Source: Macrocybe gigantea
Taxonomy: Eukaryota; Basidiomycota; Agaricomycetes; Agaricales; Callistosporiaceae
Length of the DNA: 64,000 nt
Direction of reading: 5' to 3'
Assembly (NCBI GenBank): GCA_011319805.1
Contig: SJRY01000248.1
Location: forward strand, 48,047-112,046
Both the position numbers and the translations under genes were made by a program. Below the pieces are notes generated by a model, which worked only from the letters and a program-made list of their open reading frames with translations, was not told the origin of the DNA and did not search any database. Shown here one piece after another: positions 34,072 through 46,660 of the stretch (position 1 is its first letter; the number at the start of each line of letters is the position of its first letter).

Positions 34072-37000
34072 CAAACCAACTAACAAGGACCCCTCGAAAC
34101 AACCCGCCTACAAGAATGTTTTCCCCGTCGTCGATAAGAAGCATGCAGATGAAGTCTTCGAAACCATTTTGAAAGGCACCACTCAAATCTCCAACGAGGC
34201 CCTCCTTTCCCTTTCCCCCGAAATCAGATCGAAGATGCGCGAGCTTGTCACTCCAAAACAGGTAGCTAACGAGACCAACCCCATTGCAGTCATGTCCCAG
34301 GAGTGCAGCATTCCCGAACCTGTGTTTCGAGCTACCATCGAGGAAATCCCCGACGAAGATACCACTCCGTCGAAATCAATCAACCTTAACGAACTCCCTT
34401 TCGGCATCGCAGATTCCAACGCCGCTACATATGGACAAGCCGCGCCACCGAGGGGCGCTACCATCATCAAAGACCTGATTTCAACCTACATTTCGAGCAT
34501 GAGCCATGACCAGATCGATCCCGAACGCCTCATCGTAGCCAAAGAGAGTCATGCCCTTTGCTCTATCACATGTCTCATCGATCATCAAGACTATGTTGAA
34601 TGTGTCGTTGATCCCGGATCCCAAATTATAGCCATGTCTGATGCAGTATGTCACAAGCTCGGGATCGCCTATGACCCTACCGTCCATCTCGATATGCAGT
34701 CAGCCAATGGCGAAATCGACAAATCGCTTGGATTATCCCGAAACATCCCGGTTACTATCAACGAAATCACCCTCTATGCCCAAAACCATGTATTACCTAA
34801 CCCCACCTATGATATCCTCCTCGGTCGCCCCTTTGACGTCTTAACCGAATCTCTCGTCAAGAACTACCAGAACGAGGATCAAACCATCACAATACACAAT
34901 CCCAACACCAACAGATGTACTACGATCCCGACTCAGCCCCGTGGCAAACCGAAATACATGATGCCAGGAAAGAAGACTGCTGCAGTGGATTTTTTTCGCA
35001 GATAGAGGACATGTTAGCTGACGGCGATTATGCTTTCGTTGTTTCCTCGGACAAAACTCAAGACAATTTGGACCTTCGCCTCGATTACTATGCCCAGGTT
35101 CCTGCTCCCAATCCTGTTTCTAATTCCACTCCCGATATGTCCATTTCAAATTATCTTTCATCCTTATATCTTTCGGCCTGTGATATTTCCATTTCCCCGA
35201 TTTCAGCTTTACTGTACAAGTCTAGTGGTCATCCAACACGACCTCAGACGCAATTTCAGAGTGGTTTCAACACCACGAACACTTCCTCTTCTGATTTTGT
35301 TTATTTATATGATGTGACCAGGTACACTCCTGAACTTTCTAAACATACCCCTCCCAAATCGCGCGATACGTTCGCGAAACGTAAATACAAGCCTGTCACC
35401 CTCAAAGTCCGTTCCGTTGTTGCCCCACTTCCTGATAATGGCAAATTTCGAATCCTCCGTGAAATCCGTGGAGACCCCCTTGCCAGTATGCCGAAACTAT
35501 CCCCAAATCCCCCTCCTTTTATCCCGACCGGTCACTATATCAAGGATCATCAAAATCTCGTTGACAAGGCTCATCCCGAAGGCTTCCTTTGGCCAGAAGA
35601 ACAAAGACTGATGCACCACTTTATGTGCCTCCAGAACGGCGCCTTCACTTGGACTGACCAAGAGCACGGTCGATTTCGAGAAGACTTTTTCCCCGCCATC
35701 AAAATCCCTGTCATTCAGCACAAGCCTTGGATTCACAAGAACATCCCGATACCTCCTGGTATTTATGATGAAATTTGTCAGCTCATTCGTCGAAAGATCG
35801 ATGCCGGTGTCTATGAACCCTCGAATTCCTCCTACCACTCCCGGTGGTTCACAGTTGTCAAGAAAGATGGCAAGTCGCTTCGCATTGTCCACTCCCTCGA
35901 GCCGCTAAACAAAGTCACCATCCGTCATTCCGGAGTTACCCCGGTCCCTGATCACTTAGCAGAACAATTTGGTGGCCGCCCCTGTGGTGCGATGCTTGAC
36001 CTCTATGTTGGCTACGATGAACGACTCCTCGCTGAAAACTCTCAGAATCTCACTACGTTCCAGACCCCCTTTAGTGCTATGCGACTTGTTATGCTCCCGA
36101 TGGGCTGGACCAATTCCGTTCCTATATTCCATGATGATGTAACTTTCATCCTACAAGACGAGATACCGCATCTTACCATCCCCTATATCAATGATGTCCC
36201 CGTGAAAGGCCCAGATTCTGAATATTGACGTCCCAATAACAGTTTCGAAACCATTCCACAGAATCCTGGCATCTGTTGCTTCGTTTGGGAACACTTTTGC
36301 AATCTGAACCGTGTTGTCCAGTGCATGAAGTATTCTGGAGGCACCTTTTCTGGCACAAAGCTCACGCTCTGTAGTCCCGAAATCACAGTTCTTGGACACC
36401 GTTGTACGCCTAAAGGTCGTCTTCCTGATGAATCCCGAGTTGTCGCAATCAAAACTTGGAAACCATGCCGAGACCTCTCAGACGTTCGCGCCTTCCTCGG
36501 AACGATTGGTGTCATGCGTATCTTCATTCGAAATTTCGCTCATCGCGCTGACACCTTAGTCCGCCTTACGCGGAAGAATGTAGACTACGTCTTCGGTCAG
36601 AAGCAACTCGATGCACAGGAAGACCTGAAACAAGCCCTTATCACTTCTCCAGCTCTCCGACCCCTCGACTACAAGTCGGAAGCCCCCATTATCCTCGCCG
36701 TCAATACCTCCTACATCGCAGTCAGTTACTTCCTTTGCCAATGTGATCCCGATAACCCTCGAGTCCGATATTACAACCGTTTCGGATCCATCACACTGAA
36801 CGATCGCGAACGTTGCTTCTCACAGCCGAAACTCGAAATCTATGGCTTATTCCGATCGGTCCATGCAGTACGCATGTACATCATTGGTGTACGAAACCTC
36901 GTTGTCGAAGTCGATGCCCGCTACATCAAAGGCATGCTAAACAATTCCGATATAGTCCCCTCTGCCAGTATCAATCGATGGATCCTGATGATCCTGACAT

Positions 37001-38652
37001 TCCACTTCACACTTGTTCATGTTCCTGGCTCTAGTCATGGTCCTGATGGTCTTTCCCGCTGACCAGGCGATCCCGAGCCTGACCAAGACGAAGATTTTGA
37101 CGATTGGATCGACAGAGTCTATGGCTTCATCCATTTTGTTAACACCCCTCGATATCATCCCGAAACACGTCGAAGTCACCTCATTTCGATATACCTAGGA
37201 CAGGACATTTCAAGTGGGGAGGACGGTCAAGCTGTCTTCCATCGAAACTCCTCCTCTCCCGAGTCTGAAGACCATCTAGAAGCCAACCCTGACCTTCGAC
37301 AGCTCAGCTCCATCCCTGATTATGTATTTGTTCCTCGTTCGAAATCAACCATTGCCGACGATCAGCGTCTCGACCTCGTACAGGACTATTTGACCACCTT
37401 GCGTTGTCCACCCAGTCTCACAGATTCTGCTTTCGAGGCCTTTGTTCGGTATTGCTTCCACTTCTTCATTGCCGCTGACAAGTTATGGTGAAAGGACGAT
37501 CAAGGTAGTCACAAACTCGTGATCCCTCGGAATCAGCGTATGAACATCATCGCCCAAGCCCATGATGACCTCGGTCACAAGGGCATCTACCCAACACGTA
37601 CCTTGGTTTGTGAGCACTTTTGGTGGCCTCACATGCTGGCCGATATCTCTTGGTTTTGCAGGACTTGTCACATCTGTCAGCAACGACAGTCCCGACAGGT
37701 TCTCATCCCGCCAGTCGTGGCCGTTCCTGCGCCTCTTTTCAGAAAATTCTATGCCGATACCATGAAGATGCCAAAGTCCAATGGCTATCAGTACATCGTG
37801 CAAGGTCGTTGCTCCCTCACACATTATCCTGAATTTCGAGCCCTCCGGAAAGAAAATGGTCCTGCAATTGGTGAATGGCTGTTCCAGGATGTATTATGTC
37901 GATGGAGTGGTGTTCGCGAAATTGTCACGGATAACGGTGGTCCCTTCATGGCAGGTCTTGACTACCTCGGGAAACGCTACGGCATCTACCACATCTGAAT
38001 CTCGACATACAATTCCCGTGCCAACGGGATAGCTGAGCGGCCACATTATGATGTTCGTCAATCACTGATAAAGGCAGCAGACAGTGTCGAAAGCAAGTGG
38101 TCACAATATGTCCATTCGGTCTTCTATGCCGAAAGAGTCACCGCCCGCCGTCGAATGGGTTATTCACCTTATTTTGCGGTAACTGGCACCCATCCCATTC
38201 TCCCGTTCAATATCATGGAAGCAACCTACCTGCAGCCTCCTCCCGAATCCTTACTATCATCCACAGATCTTATCGCTCGTCGAGCTGTCGCCTTACAAAA
38301 ACAGACTGAACAGCTACAAGCCCTTCATGCCGACGTATATGATACCCATAGAAAAGCTGCCGAACGTTTTGAAAAGAAGCACTATCACACCATTCGTGAT
38401 TTCAATTTCAAACGCGGTGCCCTAGTCCTCATCCGAAACACTCGTGTAGAGAAGAGTCTCGATCGCAAAATGCGACTTCGGTATCTCGGACCACTTATCG
38501 TTGTCTCCCGGAATTTCGGAGGCACTTACATCATTGCCGAACTCGATGGCACAGTCCTGGATCGCCCCGTAGCAGCATTTCGAGCCATCCCGTACTTCGC
38601 TCGCCGTGAAATCACCATTCCCGAAACACTTCTCGATATCAACGCTGACTGA
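34072..38652 (+). pseudogene. Element 2 pol (protease, RT, RNase H, integrase), inactivated
   Basis: Protease with DPGSQ in place of DSG (near 34604), reverse transcriptase, RNase H and integrase with a zinc-binding H/C domain (near 37580-37690) and D...D...E core (FYADTM, VTDNGG, IAER). One missing T in the T7 run at 34989-34995 breaks the frame once; after that a single frame runs to 38652 interrupted only by TGA codons at about 36226, 37060, 37489 and 37996, most readable as CGA-to-TGA. The RT active site reads YIND (36184-36195) where the clade has YIDD, and the RNase H block reads VNTSYIAV where VDTSYIAV is usual. Both changes are G-to-A and abolish catalysis. Confidence 0.88.
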
Positions 38653-40144
38653 CTTCATGAAATGCAAGTCTCAAATGATCAAGGTGACGAAGTCCTGGAT
38701 GATTTCGACGTGCCCACCAATAGCAATCCCAAAATTGATTCCAACATTGAAATACTTTCGGCACCACATTAGCTTAGCTCACTCTCATTAAGTCCAACTC
38801 TTTTCGCGTTCATTCACTATCCATTTTCTTTGTTATTTGACACTCTCACTTACCATTATCTATTTTCACGATCCTTTTCAAGTCCAGTTTCATGTCCATC
38901 AGAAACAAGAAAATACCGGATTCAAAAACAATTATTACAAATTTTATAGTTCGGACGGGATTCCACCGAACTCATCTTCCTCTTCATCCGTCTCACCCTC
39001 ACTCTCATCTGACAACTCGTTTTCTTTCTGGTCATCGCCTTCTTCACCGCTCTCCTCCAACGTCTCTTCTCCAGACTCCGATCCCGACGACGCTCCCAAG
39101 CTTTCCGACGAATCGACCCCAGTATCGATCGATGGCGGTATCGAAACCGTGAGCTCCCGAACCATTGGCATCTCGACCGATGTCCCTATGCCTCTCGAAA
39201 CCATCGACTCTCGATGCTGTGCAAGTAGCCAGCGGACTTCGGTTTCGACCGCCCTCGGAACATTCTGTGCCATGAATTGATGGACTTGAGTTAAGAGCTG
39301 ACACTGTTGTAACTCTGTTGCCTGACGAACGTGTTGAAGGACATTGCTGCCAAGCTCCAGGTATTCCTCCCGACGATCGGCACGTTCGCGCATAGTACGA
39401 GCAGCCATTTCAAGAGTATCCGCGAGATCGTACATGTGTCGGGAATCCTCGTTCATACTCCGGAAGGAGTTCCCTAGAAATTCGAAGGCCTTGATATCGT
39501 ATGGGAGTACGAAATTATAAATGTCCTCGTAATCCCGATTATCGAACCGGAGGGTGTCTCGCAACTGAACGTCGCTATCCCGAACACGATCGGCAGCAAG
39601 GCGCATCACAGTCTCAGCAATGTCTTCGAAGCCATCGGGCACGTTTGGGGCTTCGACAGCCTCCCTCCAGAAATCCCGATCTTCGAAATCGTCCGCGGCA
39701 GGCAGTGTTCCCGTTTCGAACCATTGACATGGCCCGGGAAGTCCTGCTCACGAAAATAATGAAGCAATCCAAAAAAAAAAAAAAAATATAGACTTACGAT
39801 CGCGAAAGCCCGGACTGTAGCACGAGTCCATTGGTGGCACTGGCATCGGAGGAGGCATAGGTGCAATAATTGGTTCCGGATGATACGGGATGTCCTCTGA
39901 AGGTGCATGCATTTCGATATCCTCGAGATGGGACGGCGGCTCCTGTGAAGTCTCCGAAATCGATTCCTCGGCCTCGGTATTGTAAGCTCGCATCTTGCCC
40001 TTTCCCTTTGGATCACGACGTGGCCTTGGCTCGGCATCCTCGTCCCTAGGCTTTGAATGGATGGTCTTTCGAGACCGTGACCTTGTTCGCATGACCCCAT
40101 CGCCAGAGTCAGTTTTAATCCATGAAGTAGTTTTAGCTGATTTC

Positions 40145-40464
40145 TGTTAGGCTAGACGAATCTCAGAAGGACTCGGGCAGACTAAGTGCGAGAGTGGTCT
40201 TGAGATGATGGCAAAAGGAATATTAAGCCTAGCGCTACTGGTACATCTGAGAGTCCTTATATACACTACAGTACTCGAGCACGGACCATGGGCTGCGCAA
40301 TGCTGTGGACTGCGGATGAGTAAGACTGGAAAGAGATGACTCAGGATGACTAGGGAAGTGGGATGACTCGATGGCTGCGCGCTGCGCAGCATGATGGGGG
40401 AGATAAGGGATGTGGGAAAGATAAGATAAGAAAATGAATAGTCCTTTGGGCGGCGTCTGTAACA
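40145..40464 (-). repeat. Element 3 LTR (3' in element orientation)
   Basis: 320 bp, identical by eye to 46341-46660. Contains the TATATAAGG promoter box on the minus strand. Confidence 0.95.
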
Positions 40465-40501
40465 TCACCCTCTCTTTAGATTCGCGTCCTCGCGAAAAAC
40501 C

Positions 40502-40899
40502 TTAGTCCAGCTGTCCCCACCCAGTATTGGTCTCCCAGGCGGTCGTGGCACGCGGGGCCCATGTATGAATGAGCTCTTCATTATAGGCGCGAATGTGGTG
40601 GAGTGTGGTGGCGAGGAGTTTAAGTCGCCGGTTTTCTGTGCGAAGCATTTCCATTGCTTCGCGAAGCGCGATACGTTCAGCTGCAGTGGGGCCGGTCCCA
40701 TCAGGGGTTCTCCCGGTCCAGAGGTGCGTGCGGACGGTCATAACATAGCGCATATATGCGCCAAGTGTGATGGCGAGGGGGTCCATGTAGTCGCTAGCAT
40801 TGAGAATCCTTGCCAGATTCTCGAGGTCGTTGGGCGGTTGGGGGTAGGTGCGCGGCTGCCCTCGCTGCTGTCGATGCTGATGGGGGCGTTGGTGGTCAT
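40502..40899 (-). CDS. Element 3 third ORF, overlapping pol by ATGA
   Basis: The start ATG (40899-40897) overlaps the pol stop TGA (40898-40896) as ATGA, suggesting termination-reinitiation. About 130 residues: a Ser/Pro N-terminus, then a helical region (LENLARILNASDYMDPLAITL, RIALREAMEMLRTENRRLKLLATTLHHIRAY) that may form a coiled coil. The frame needs one extra base in the GGGGG run at 40840-40844 (CCCCC on the coding strand). It sits where some retroelements carry env, but has no signal peptide or membrane helix. No family recognised. Confidence 0.55.
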
Positions 40900-43800
40900 G
40901 AAGTGCGATTTTTGGTCTTCTTCCCTCTTGTCGTGATCCTTTTATCCTGGTTCGCAGTCTTCTTTAGGAAGTGGTCTAGAGCTTGCTGCGCATTCCCTAG
41001 CTCCTTCTCTTTGATCCATGTGTTCTCTTCGTATCCGTATCCTTTCCATTTGACCAGGAATAGTGTCCCTCTCCCTTGTTTCTTCCTTTTTAGGATCTCT
41101 TCTATCTCGTACTCTTCTTCATCATTTATGATTTCAGGGGGTGGTGGTGATGGTCGCTCTTGTATCTTGAAACAGGGTCCTTTGTAAGGCGTGAGCAGTG
41201 TTTCATTGAACACGGGGTGTATCAGCTGCCATGATGCTGGGAGTTCCAGGCGATATGCCGAGGCTCCTTTCTTTTCAACCACCTTGAATGGTCCGTATCG
41301 GAGTGCCGATAACTTCTTTGATGGTCGATTGACTGTGATATTGGTGGCTTCTAGCCATACTCTATCTCCTTTCTTGTATTCACGGGCAGGTTTTCGTCTC
41401 GCATCGTAATTGTCTTTGGCTCGTGTTTGTGCATATTGCAGCGCGGCATTTGCTTCCTTTCATATTTGGCTCATTCTTTTGACGAAGTCTTTTGCTGCGG
41501 GGTTATTCCCTTCTGTCGTCTGCGGCTCTCCCTTCCAGGGGTGCATTCCATAGTTGAGGTAGAATGGTGTTTCCTTCGTTCCCTGGTGTGCTTTGTCATT
41601 GTATTGGTACTCTGCAATTGCTATCCATTCTGCCCAATCGTCCTGTAGGTTGTTTGTGAAGCTTCTGAGGAAGGCTTCCGTTTCTTGGTGGGATCGCTCC
41701 GCCTGTCCATCTGTCTGTGGGTGATAGGCCGTTGATAGGTTTTGCTTTGTTCCGAGTAATTTTAGAAGTGCTGTCATGAATCGTGCTGCGAACTGGGGTC
41801 CTCGATCACTGATGATCTTTCGTGGAATTCCATGAAGCCGCCACACGTTGTCTCGGTATAGTCGTGCGAGACCTTCTGCTGTGAGTTCGGTCTTTGTGGG
41901 AACTAGGTGGATCATCTTGGTCAGGCGGTCTGTGACTGCGGCGATGGCGTTAAAGCCATTCGAGCTGGGTAGCGGTCCTATGAGATCTACTCCGATATCT
42001 TCCCATGGTTGTTGTGGGACTTCGTGCGGGTGCAGGGGTGCGTGTTTCTTTTGTCGGATGATTTTGTTTCGCTGACATGTTTCGCATCCATTGACATACT
42101 TCTTGATGTCTGTCAGCATTGATGGCCACCAATAGGTGCGGCTTATGAGCTCGTGCATGCGGTATTGCCCTGGGTGTCCTCCGATGGGTGTGTCGTGGTG
42201 TTCAAACATGATGTTTTCCTTCAGTTTGTTGTCTGGAGGAACATAGATTTTTCCTCCTACGTATACGATGTGGTCATCTTCTGTGAACCAGTGTGGTTTT
42301 TCCTTCAGTCCTGTTGTTACGATCGTCTCCCTTCGTGTGCATTGTCGAATTTGTTCTATCCTTGAGGATTCGATCATCGTGATTCCTCTTGTTTGTATTG
42401 TTTCGTTATTTTCTGCTTCTTCTTTCTGTGGGTGTTCGTCCTCGAACATCATAAATTCGAAGTCTCGTTCATTATTCTCTTCCAGATGTCGAATGAATGC
42501 TGCTTCTTTGATCATTTGTATGTCGTCCTTCTCTGCTAGGTTTTCTTCATATCCTGCCATTCGTGACAGGACATCCGCTTTTCCATTCGCCTTTCCTGGT
42601 ACGTGTCGTAGTTCGTAGTCGTATTCCTGTAATTTCAGGTACCAGCCAATCTGTCTCGAATTGAGTCGCTGCGGCTTCCGGAAGTATGATAGGTTCTTGT
42701 GATCCGTCAATATTTCGAACTTCTCTCGAGCTTCGAGGAGGTATTGTCTCCATGTCTTTAGTGCGACCATTATCGCAAGAAGTTCCTTGTCGTAGATTTC
42801 GTAGTTTTGTTCCGCTGGGGTCATGCATCTCGAAATGAATGCGATCGGATGCCATAGTCCTTTCTGCTGTTGTGATAGTACCGCTCCAATGGCATATCCT
42901 GAGGCGTCCGTTTCGACTCGGAATTTTCCTTCTGTCTGTGGTAGTGCTAGAATGGGTGCTGAGGTTATATGTCGGATCAGTTCTTTGAAAGCGCCTTGTT
43001 GCTTGTCTGTCCACTGGAATGTTTTGTTTCCAGTCAACTCCGTCAGGGGTTTAGCGACCTTTGCATATCCCTTGATGAATCGTCGGTAAAAGTTCGTGAA
43101 TCCCAAGAACTTTTGTAGTTCTTTCTTCGTCTTTGGGGTTGGCCAGGATTGTACGGCTGTGATCTTTTCTGGTTCCATTTCTACCTTCCCTTCTCCTACG
43201 ATGTATCCTAGTACTGGGACTTTCGATGATTCCCAGACGCATTTCGGTCCTTTGATGAACAGGTCGTTCTTGTTCAGTATTTCCATGACTTCTATGGTGT
43301 TCTTTTGGAGTTCCTCTCGTGTTCGTCCGATGATTATGATGTCGTCCATATAGATTATGCATGCTCTTCTTCGTATTTGGTCTTGGAAGAGGCTCGCCAT
43401 CATTCGGCTAAAAGTGCCTGGTGCGTTGCACTGCCCAAAATACATGACTGTCGGTTCGAAGAGTCCTCTTGCTGTTAGGAAGGCTGCCTTCCATTCGTCC
43501 CCTTTCCGAATGCGCACGTTATTGTACCCCCAGATAATATCGATCTTGCTAAAGTACTTTGCTCCTTGTAGTACGTCGAGGAGCTCGCTGATGCGTGGTA
43601 GTGGAAACTTGTCCTTGACCGTATATTTGTTTATTTCCCGGTAGTCTTGGATGAGTCGCTTGCTTCCATCCTTCTTATTGCGAAAGAAGCAGGGTGCTGC
43701 GTAAGGTGATTTCGATGGGCGTATTTTTCCTGTTCGTAATCCTTCTTCGACGAAGGCATCTAGTTCCTCTAGCTCTTTCTGTGTCATCGGGTAGACCTTG

Positions 43801-44664
43801 CTCGGTATCGTTTTGGGTGCATCCTTTGTTAAGTTTATTTCATGGTCCCATTCTTTGTGGTCTGGTAAGCGATCAAAGTTCTTCTCCTTGAAGAGGTGTT
43901 TGAATCTGATCAGATATGGGGGTATCTGGGTTCCTGTCTTGTCGCTGGCTGTGGTTTTCGCTGGTTCAGCCACCTTCTGTATCTTGATCGTCTGGTGGTT
44001 TATTTTGCACGTTTTGGGGCATCTGTCGAAGACAATTTCTCCTGTCCTCCATTTGATTGTTGGGTTGTGGTAGACAAGCCAGTCATGTCCTAGTAGCATG
44101 TCGGTTTTTCCGATATCAAGTACGATGGCTTCCATATGCTCCTTGTGTCCTTTAATGTCGATGTGGACCTCCGCTACTCGGTCTGCTGTTTTCTGACGAT
44201 TGGGTGATCCGTCTGCATTTATGATGGGAATTTTCTTGATTCGTCGTGTCTTCAGTCCCGTTTTTGCTACTATCGCGGTGTTGATGCAGGTCCTATCCGC
44301 TCCGCTATCAACTTCTGGTGTTATCGTTGTGATTCCTTTTCGGGTTCGTATCCTTGCTGGTACTGCGAGCTCTTTCCTCTTTGGTGGTTTGTCCCCTTGG
44401 ATGGTTTTTCTTGGTGCTTCAGATCGCTTGGCAGGAATGGTGTATTTCAGAGTATGGGATGATCTACATCCGGTATCGAAGCGAGTCTGTTTCAGTTGTA
44501 TGGGTCGCGATTTAGCACCTCCTAGTCGGACCCTTCGGCAAAACCCTCTTTGTCAGAGCTTTCTTCATCCTTGTCTTCTTCGTCCTCTCCTTCTTCTTCT
44601 TTCACTTCTCTGACCCGGGATTTTCCTTTCTTCTTCTTCTTGCAGTTTCGTGCATAGTGTCCCT
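40896..44664 (-). pseudogene. Element 3 pol (protease, RT, RNase H, integrase, chromodomain)
   Basis: The frame passes through a protease motif (VDSGADRTCI near 44310), then an uninterrupted 891-codon stretch 44135-41460. RT active site YMDD at 43341-43352; RNase H with ETDASGYAIG; integrase zinc domain HHDTPIGGHPG...CETCQRNK and core DLIG / SDRGPQF / DGQAERSHQE. A TGA at 41460-41462 follows MSQI where this family has Trp (TGG-to-TGA); the same frame then continues to the stop at 40896-40898 through a chromodomain (EYEIEEILKRKK...LFLVKWKGYGYEENTWIKEKEL). The chromodomain is expected to guide integration to modified histone. Only this one stop separates it from an open pol. Confidence 0.88.
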
Positions 44665-46274
44665 TTAAGCCACAGTTGAAACATGTGACATTTGCTGCTC
44701 CTTTTCGTGGTTCCGGGCAGTTTCGTGAATGTGTCCTGGTTTATTGCAGTTGAAGCAGTTGTTGCTTCGTACTTTGTCGACTTCCATGGCCTGTCCTGCT
44801 CCTCGGCTTGGATTTCCGGCCTTGCGCTGATTGCTTGTGAATTCTCCTCTCATCACATTTCTGTGTTCATCGATGTTTCGTCCAATTGCTCGAACTGTCT
44901 TGATATATTCATCTCCATCTGTTGGAAGTGTGGAGATTGAGTGTACGGCTTCTGCTGTCCTTCGGTTTAAGCTCTTCTCGAGTAGGAAACGAGGGGCTGT
45001 TCCTGTCATTCCTGCTTTCCCTGCGAGGTCTACGAATTCATCCAGAAATTCGTCGATGGGTCGGTTTCCCTGTCTGATGTTGAATAGTTTGCTTCCTGCT
45101 TGTGATGGCGACATGACGTTGCTGAATCGTGTCTCTATCTCGGTTATGAAGTCGGCCCATGTGCTTTGGTTGGTAGTGGTGTCAATCTTCTTTGACGCCC
45201 AGTGGGCTCCGGGTCCATCGGTCATTCTAGACAGGACCGCTCCAATCTTCTGTGTGTCCGTGAGGTCTCCATGTGCGGTTATGTAAAGTTTCATCTTCCT
45301 CCACCAAATATCAAGGATGTTCGATCTCCTGTAAAGGATTTCGGGTCGGCGATGATTCCCTTGTATTCTGTTGTCATCCTTTGGGGGTTTTCTTCGTCGT
45401 TCTCTTGGTCTTGGTCTTCCTGTTCCTGGATCTGTGTTCTTGGGTCTGCTGTGCTTGTACTTGGGCTTGCTGTTCTTGGAGCTGTTTCTGTCTTCGCTCC
45501 TCTCTCTGTTCTTCCAGTAGTCTAGATCGACTCCTGCGATTCTACAAGCTTGTTCAAAATCGGCCCACTCTGCGGCGGTCGGTCCGTTTGTCTTTGGTAA
45601 TCCTTTTCGCTCCCTCCACCGATAGTATTCTTCCCAGTCGCTGTTGCTTACTTTCACCACGGTGCTGCGATTCTCTCCTTATGCAGTGCTTCAGCGGATT
45701 GGTCCTCTGAAGGGTTTGGCGGTTTCGTTCCTGTGTGTCCTTGACTCTGGTGTCGTTCTCGTTGGTTCTGTCGTACGCTCTGTGCGTCGTGCCCTCTCTG
45801 TATCAGTATGTCTTCCTCCTATGTTCGGCGATTATAGTTCTCGATCTGTTGTCGCCTAAAATCTCGGGCTTGTGTTCGTTCTTCTCTTGTTTTCTTGCGG
45901 ATGGGTTCGTCCTCTTCTTCGGCAAGAAGATTCTGGTCTGACCACAGCTCTTCTGGGCTTATCCCGTATTCTCCTTCTAGGAAGAGTTCTGCAATGAGTT
46001 GTGCTGCTCCTTCGCTGAGGATCTCAGCGGGCTCGTCTGTGGTGGTGAAGGCAAACTCTCTCAGAAATGCCTGTTCTTTGTCGTCGCTACTTGGTGTAGG
46101 CGTGCGCTCTCTCTTTCGTTTGTTTGGATTGCTAGTGTCTCTGCGGATGGCGTGGACTGTCTCTGCGAATGGCGTGGACTGCAATGTCTGGTCTACTTCT
46201 CTGAGCCAAGTGCTCTCGTCGCTCGTGCTAGTGCTCGCTGGGTCGGCGACCGCTTGTCGTCGAATGTTGATCAA
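44665..46274 (-). pseudogene. Element 3 gag
   Basis: Start at 46274 (MINIRRQAVADPA). N-terminal frame ends at a TAG at 45819-45821; a second frame (45660-44665) holds the capsid-like core (WWRKMKLYITAHGDLTDTQKIGAVLSRMTDGPGAHWA, NIRQGNRPIDEFLDEFVDLA). The zinc region near 44640-44760 has two CCHC knuckles: the first, CFNCNKPGH, is cut by a missing base in the TTT at 44721-44723, the second is CFNCGLKGHYARNC. The TAG fits CAG-to-TAG. Two knuckles are expected to package RNA. Confidence 0.78.
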
Positions 46275-46328
46275 GTCTTTGATAAAGTGTGACGTGGTGT
46301 GTGTGTGAGTCTGAGTGAGTCTCGACGA

Positions 46329-46338
46329 GGCTTAATAT
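46329..46338 (-). other. Element 3 primer-binding site, self-priming type
   Basis: On the element strand the sequence two bases inside the LTR reads ATATTAAGCC. Its complement GGCTTAATAT occurs in the LTR (plus-strand 46416-46425), about 30 nt downstream of the TATATAAGG box, where the transcript should begin. Same layout and same 2-nt offset as in Element 1. Confidence 0.75.
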
Positions 46339-46340
46339 CT

Positions 46341-46660
46341 TGTTAGGCTAGACGAATCTCAGAAGGACTCGGGCAGACTAAGTGCGAGAGTGGTCTTGAG
46401 ATGATGGCAAAAGGAATATTAAGCCTAGCGCTACTGGTACATCTGAGAGTCCTTATATACACTACAGTACTCGAGCACGGACCATGGGCTGCGCAATGCT
46501 GTGGACTGCGGATGAGTAAGACTGGAAAGAGATGACTCAGGATGACTAGGGAAGTGGGATGACTCGATGGCTGCGCGCTGCGCAGCATGATGGGGGAGAT
46601 AAGGGATGTGGGAAAGATAAGATAAGAAAATGAATAGTCCTTTGGGCGGCGTCTGTAACA
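46341..46660 (-). repeat. Element 3 LTR (5' in element orientation)
   Basis: 320 bp; drives transcription on the minus strand from the TATATAAGG box. Identical by eye to the other copy, so insertion is recent. Confidence 0.95.

Larger units (their letters stand above)
40145..46660 (-). mobile_element. Element 3: chromodomain Ty3/Gypsy retrotransposon, youngest insertion
   Basis: 6,516 bp on the minus strand, inside an exon of the antisense gene of Element 2. The 320-bp LTRs (40145-40464 and 46341-46660) look identical and have TGTTA/TAACA ends; the 5-bp duplication ATTTC is perfect (40140-40144 and 46661-46665). A self-priming site is at 46329-46338 and the purine tract at 40465-40478. Order in the element's own direction: gag, protease, RT (YMDD intact), RNase H, integrase, chromodomain, then a small third ORF. 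One in-frame TGA in pol and a few single-base losses; otherwise close to intact. Confidence 0.94.

Noticed and set aside
38892..39791. Plus-strand frames (86-147 codons) after Element 2 integrase
   Set aside because: Shadows of the antisense zinc-cluster gene, whose frame is far longer and spliced.
40502..40899. Env-like protein in Element 3
   Set aside because: No signal peptide, membrane helix or cysteine pattern.
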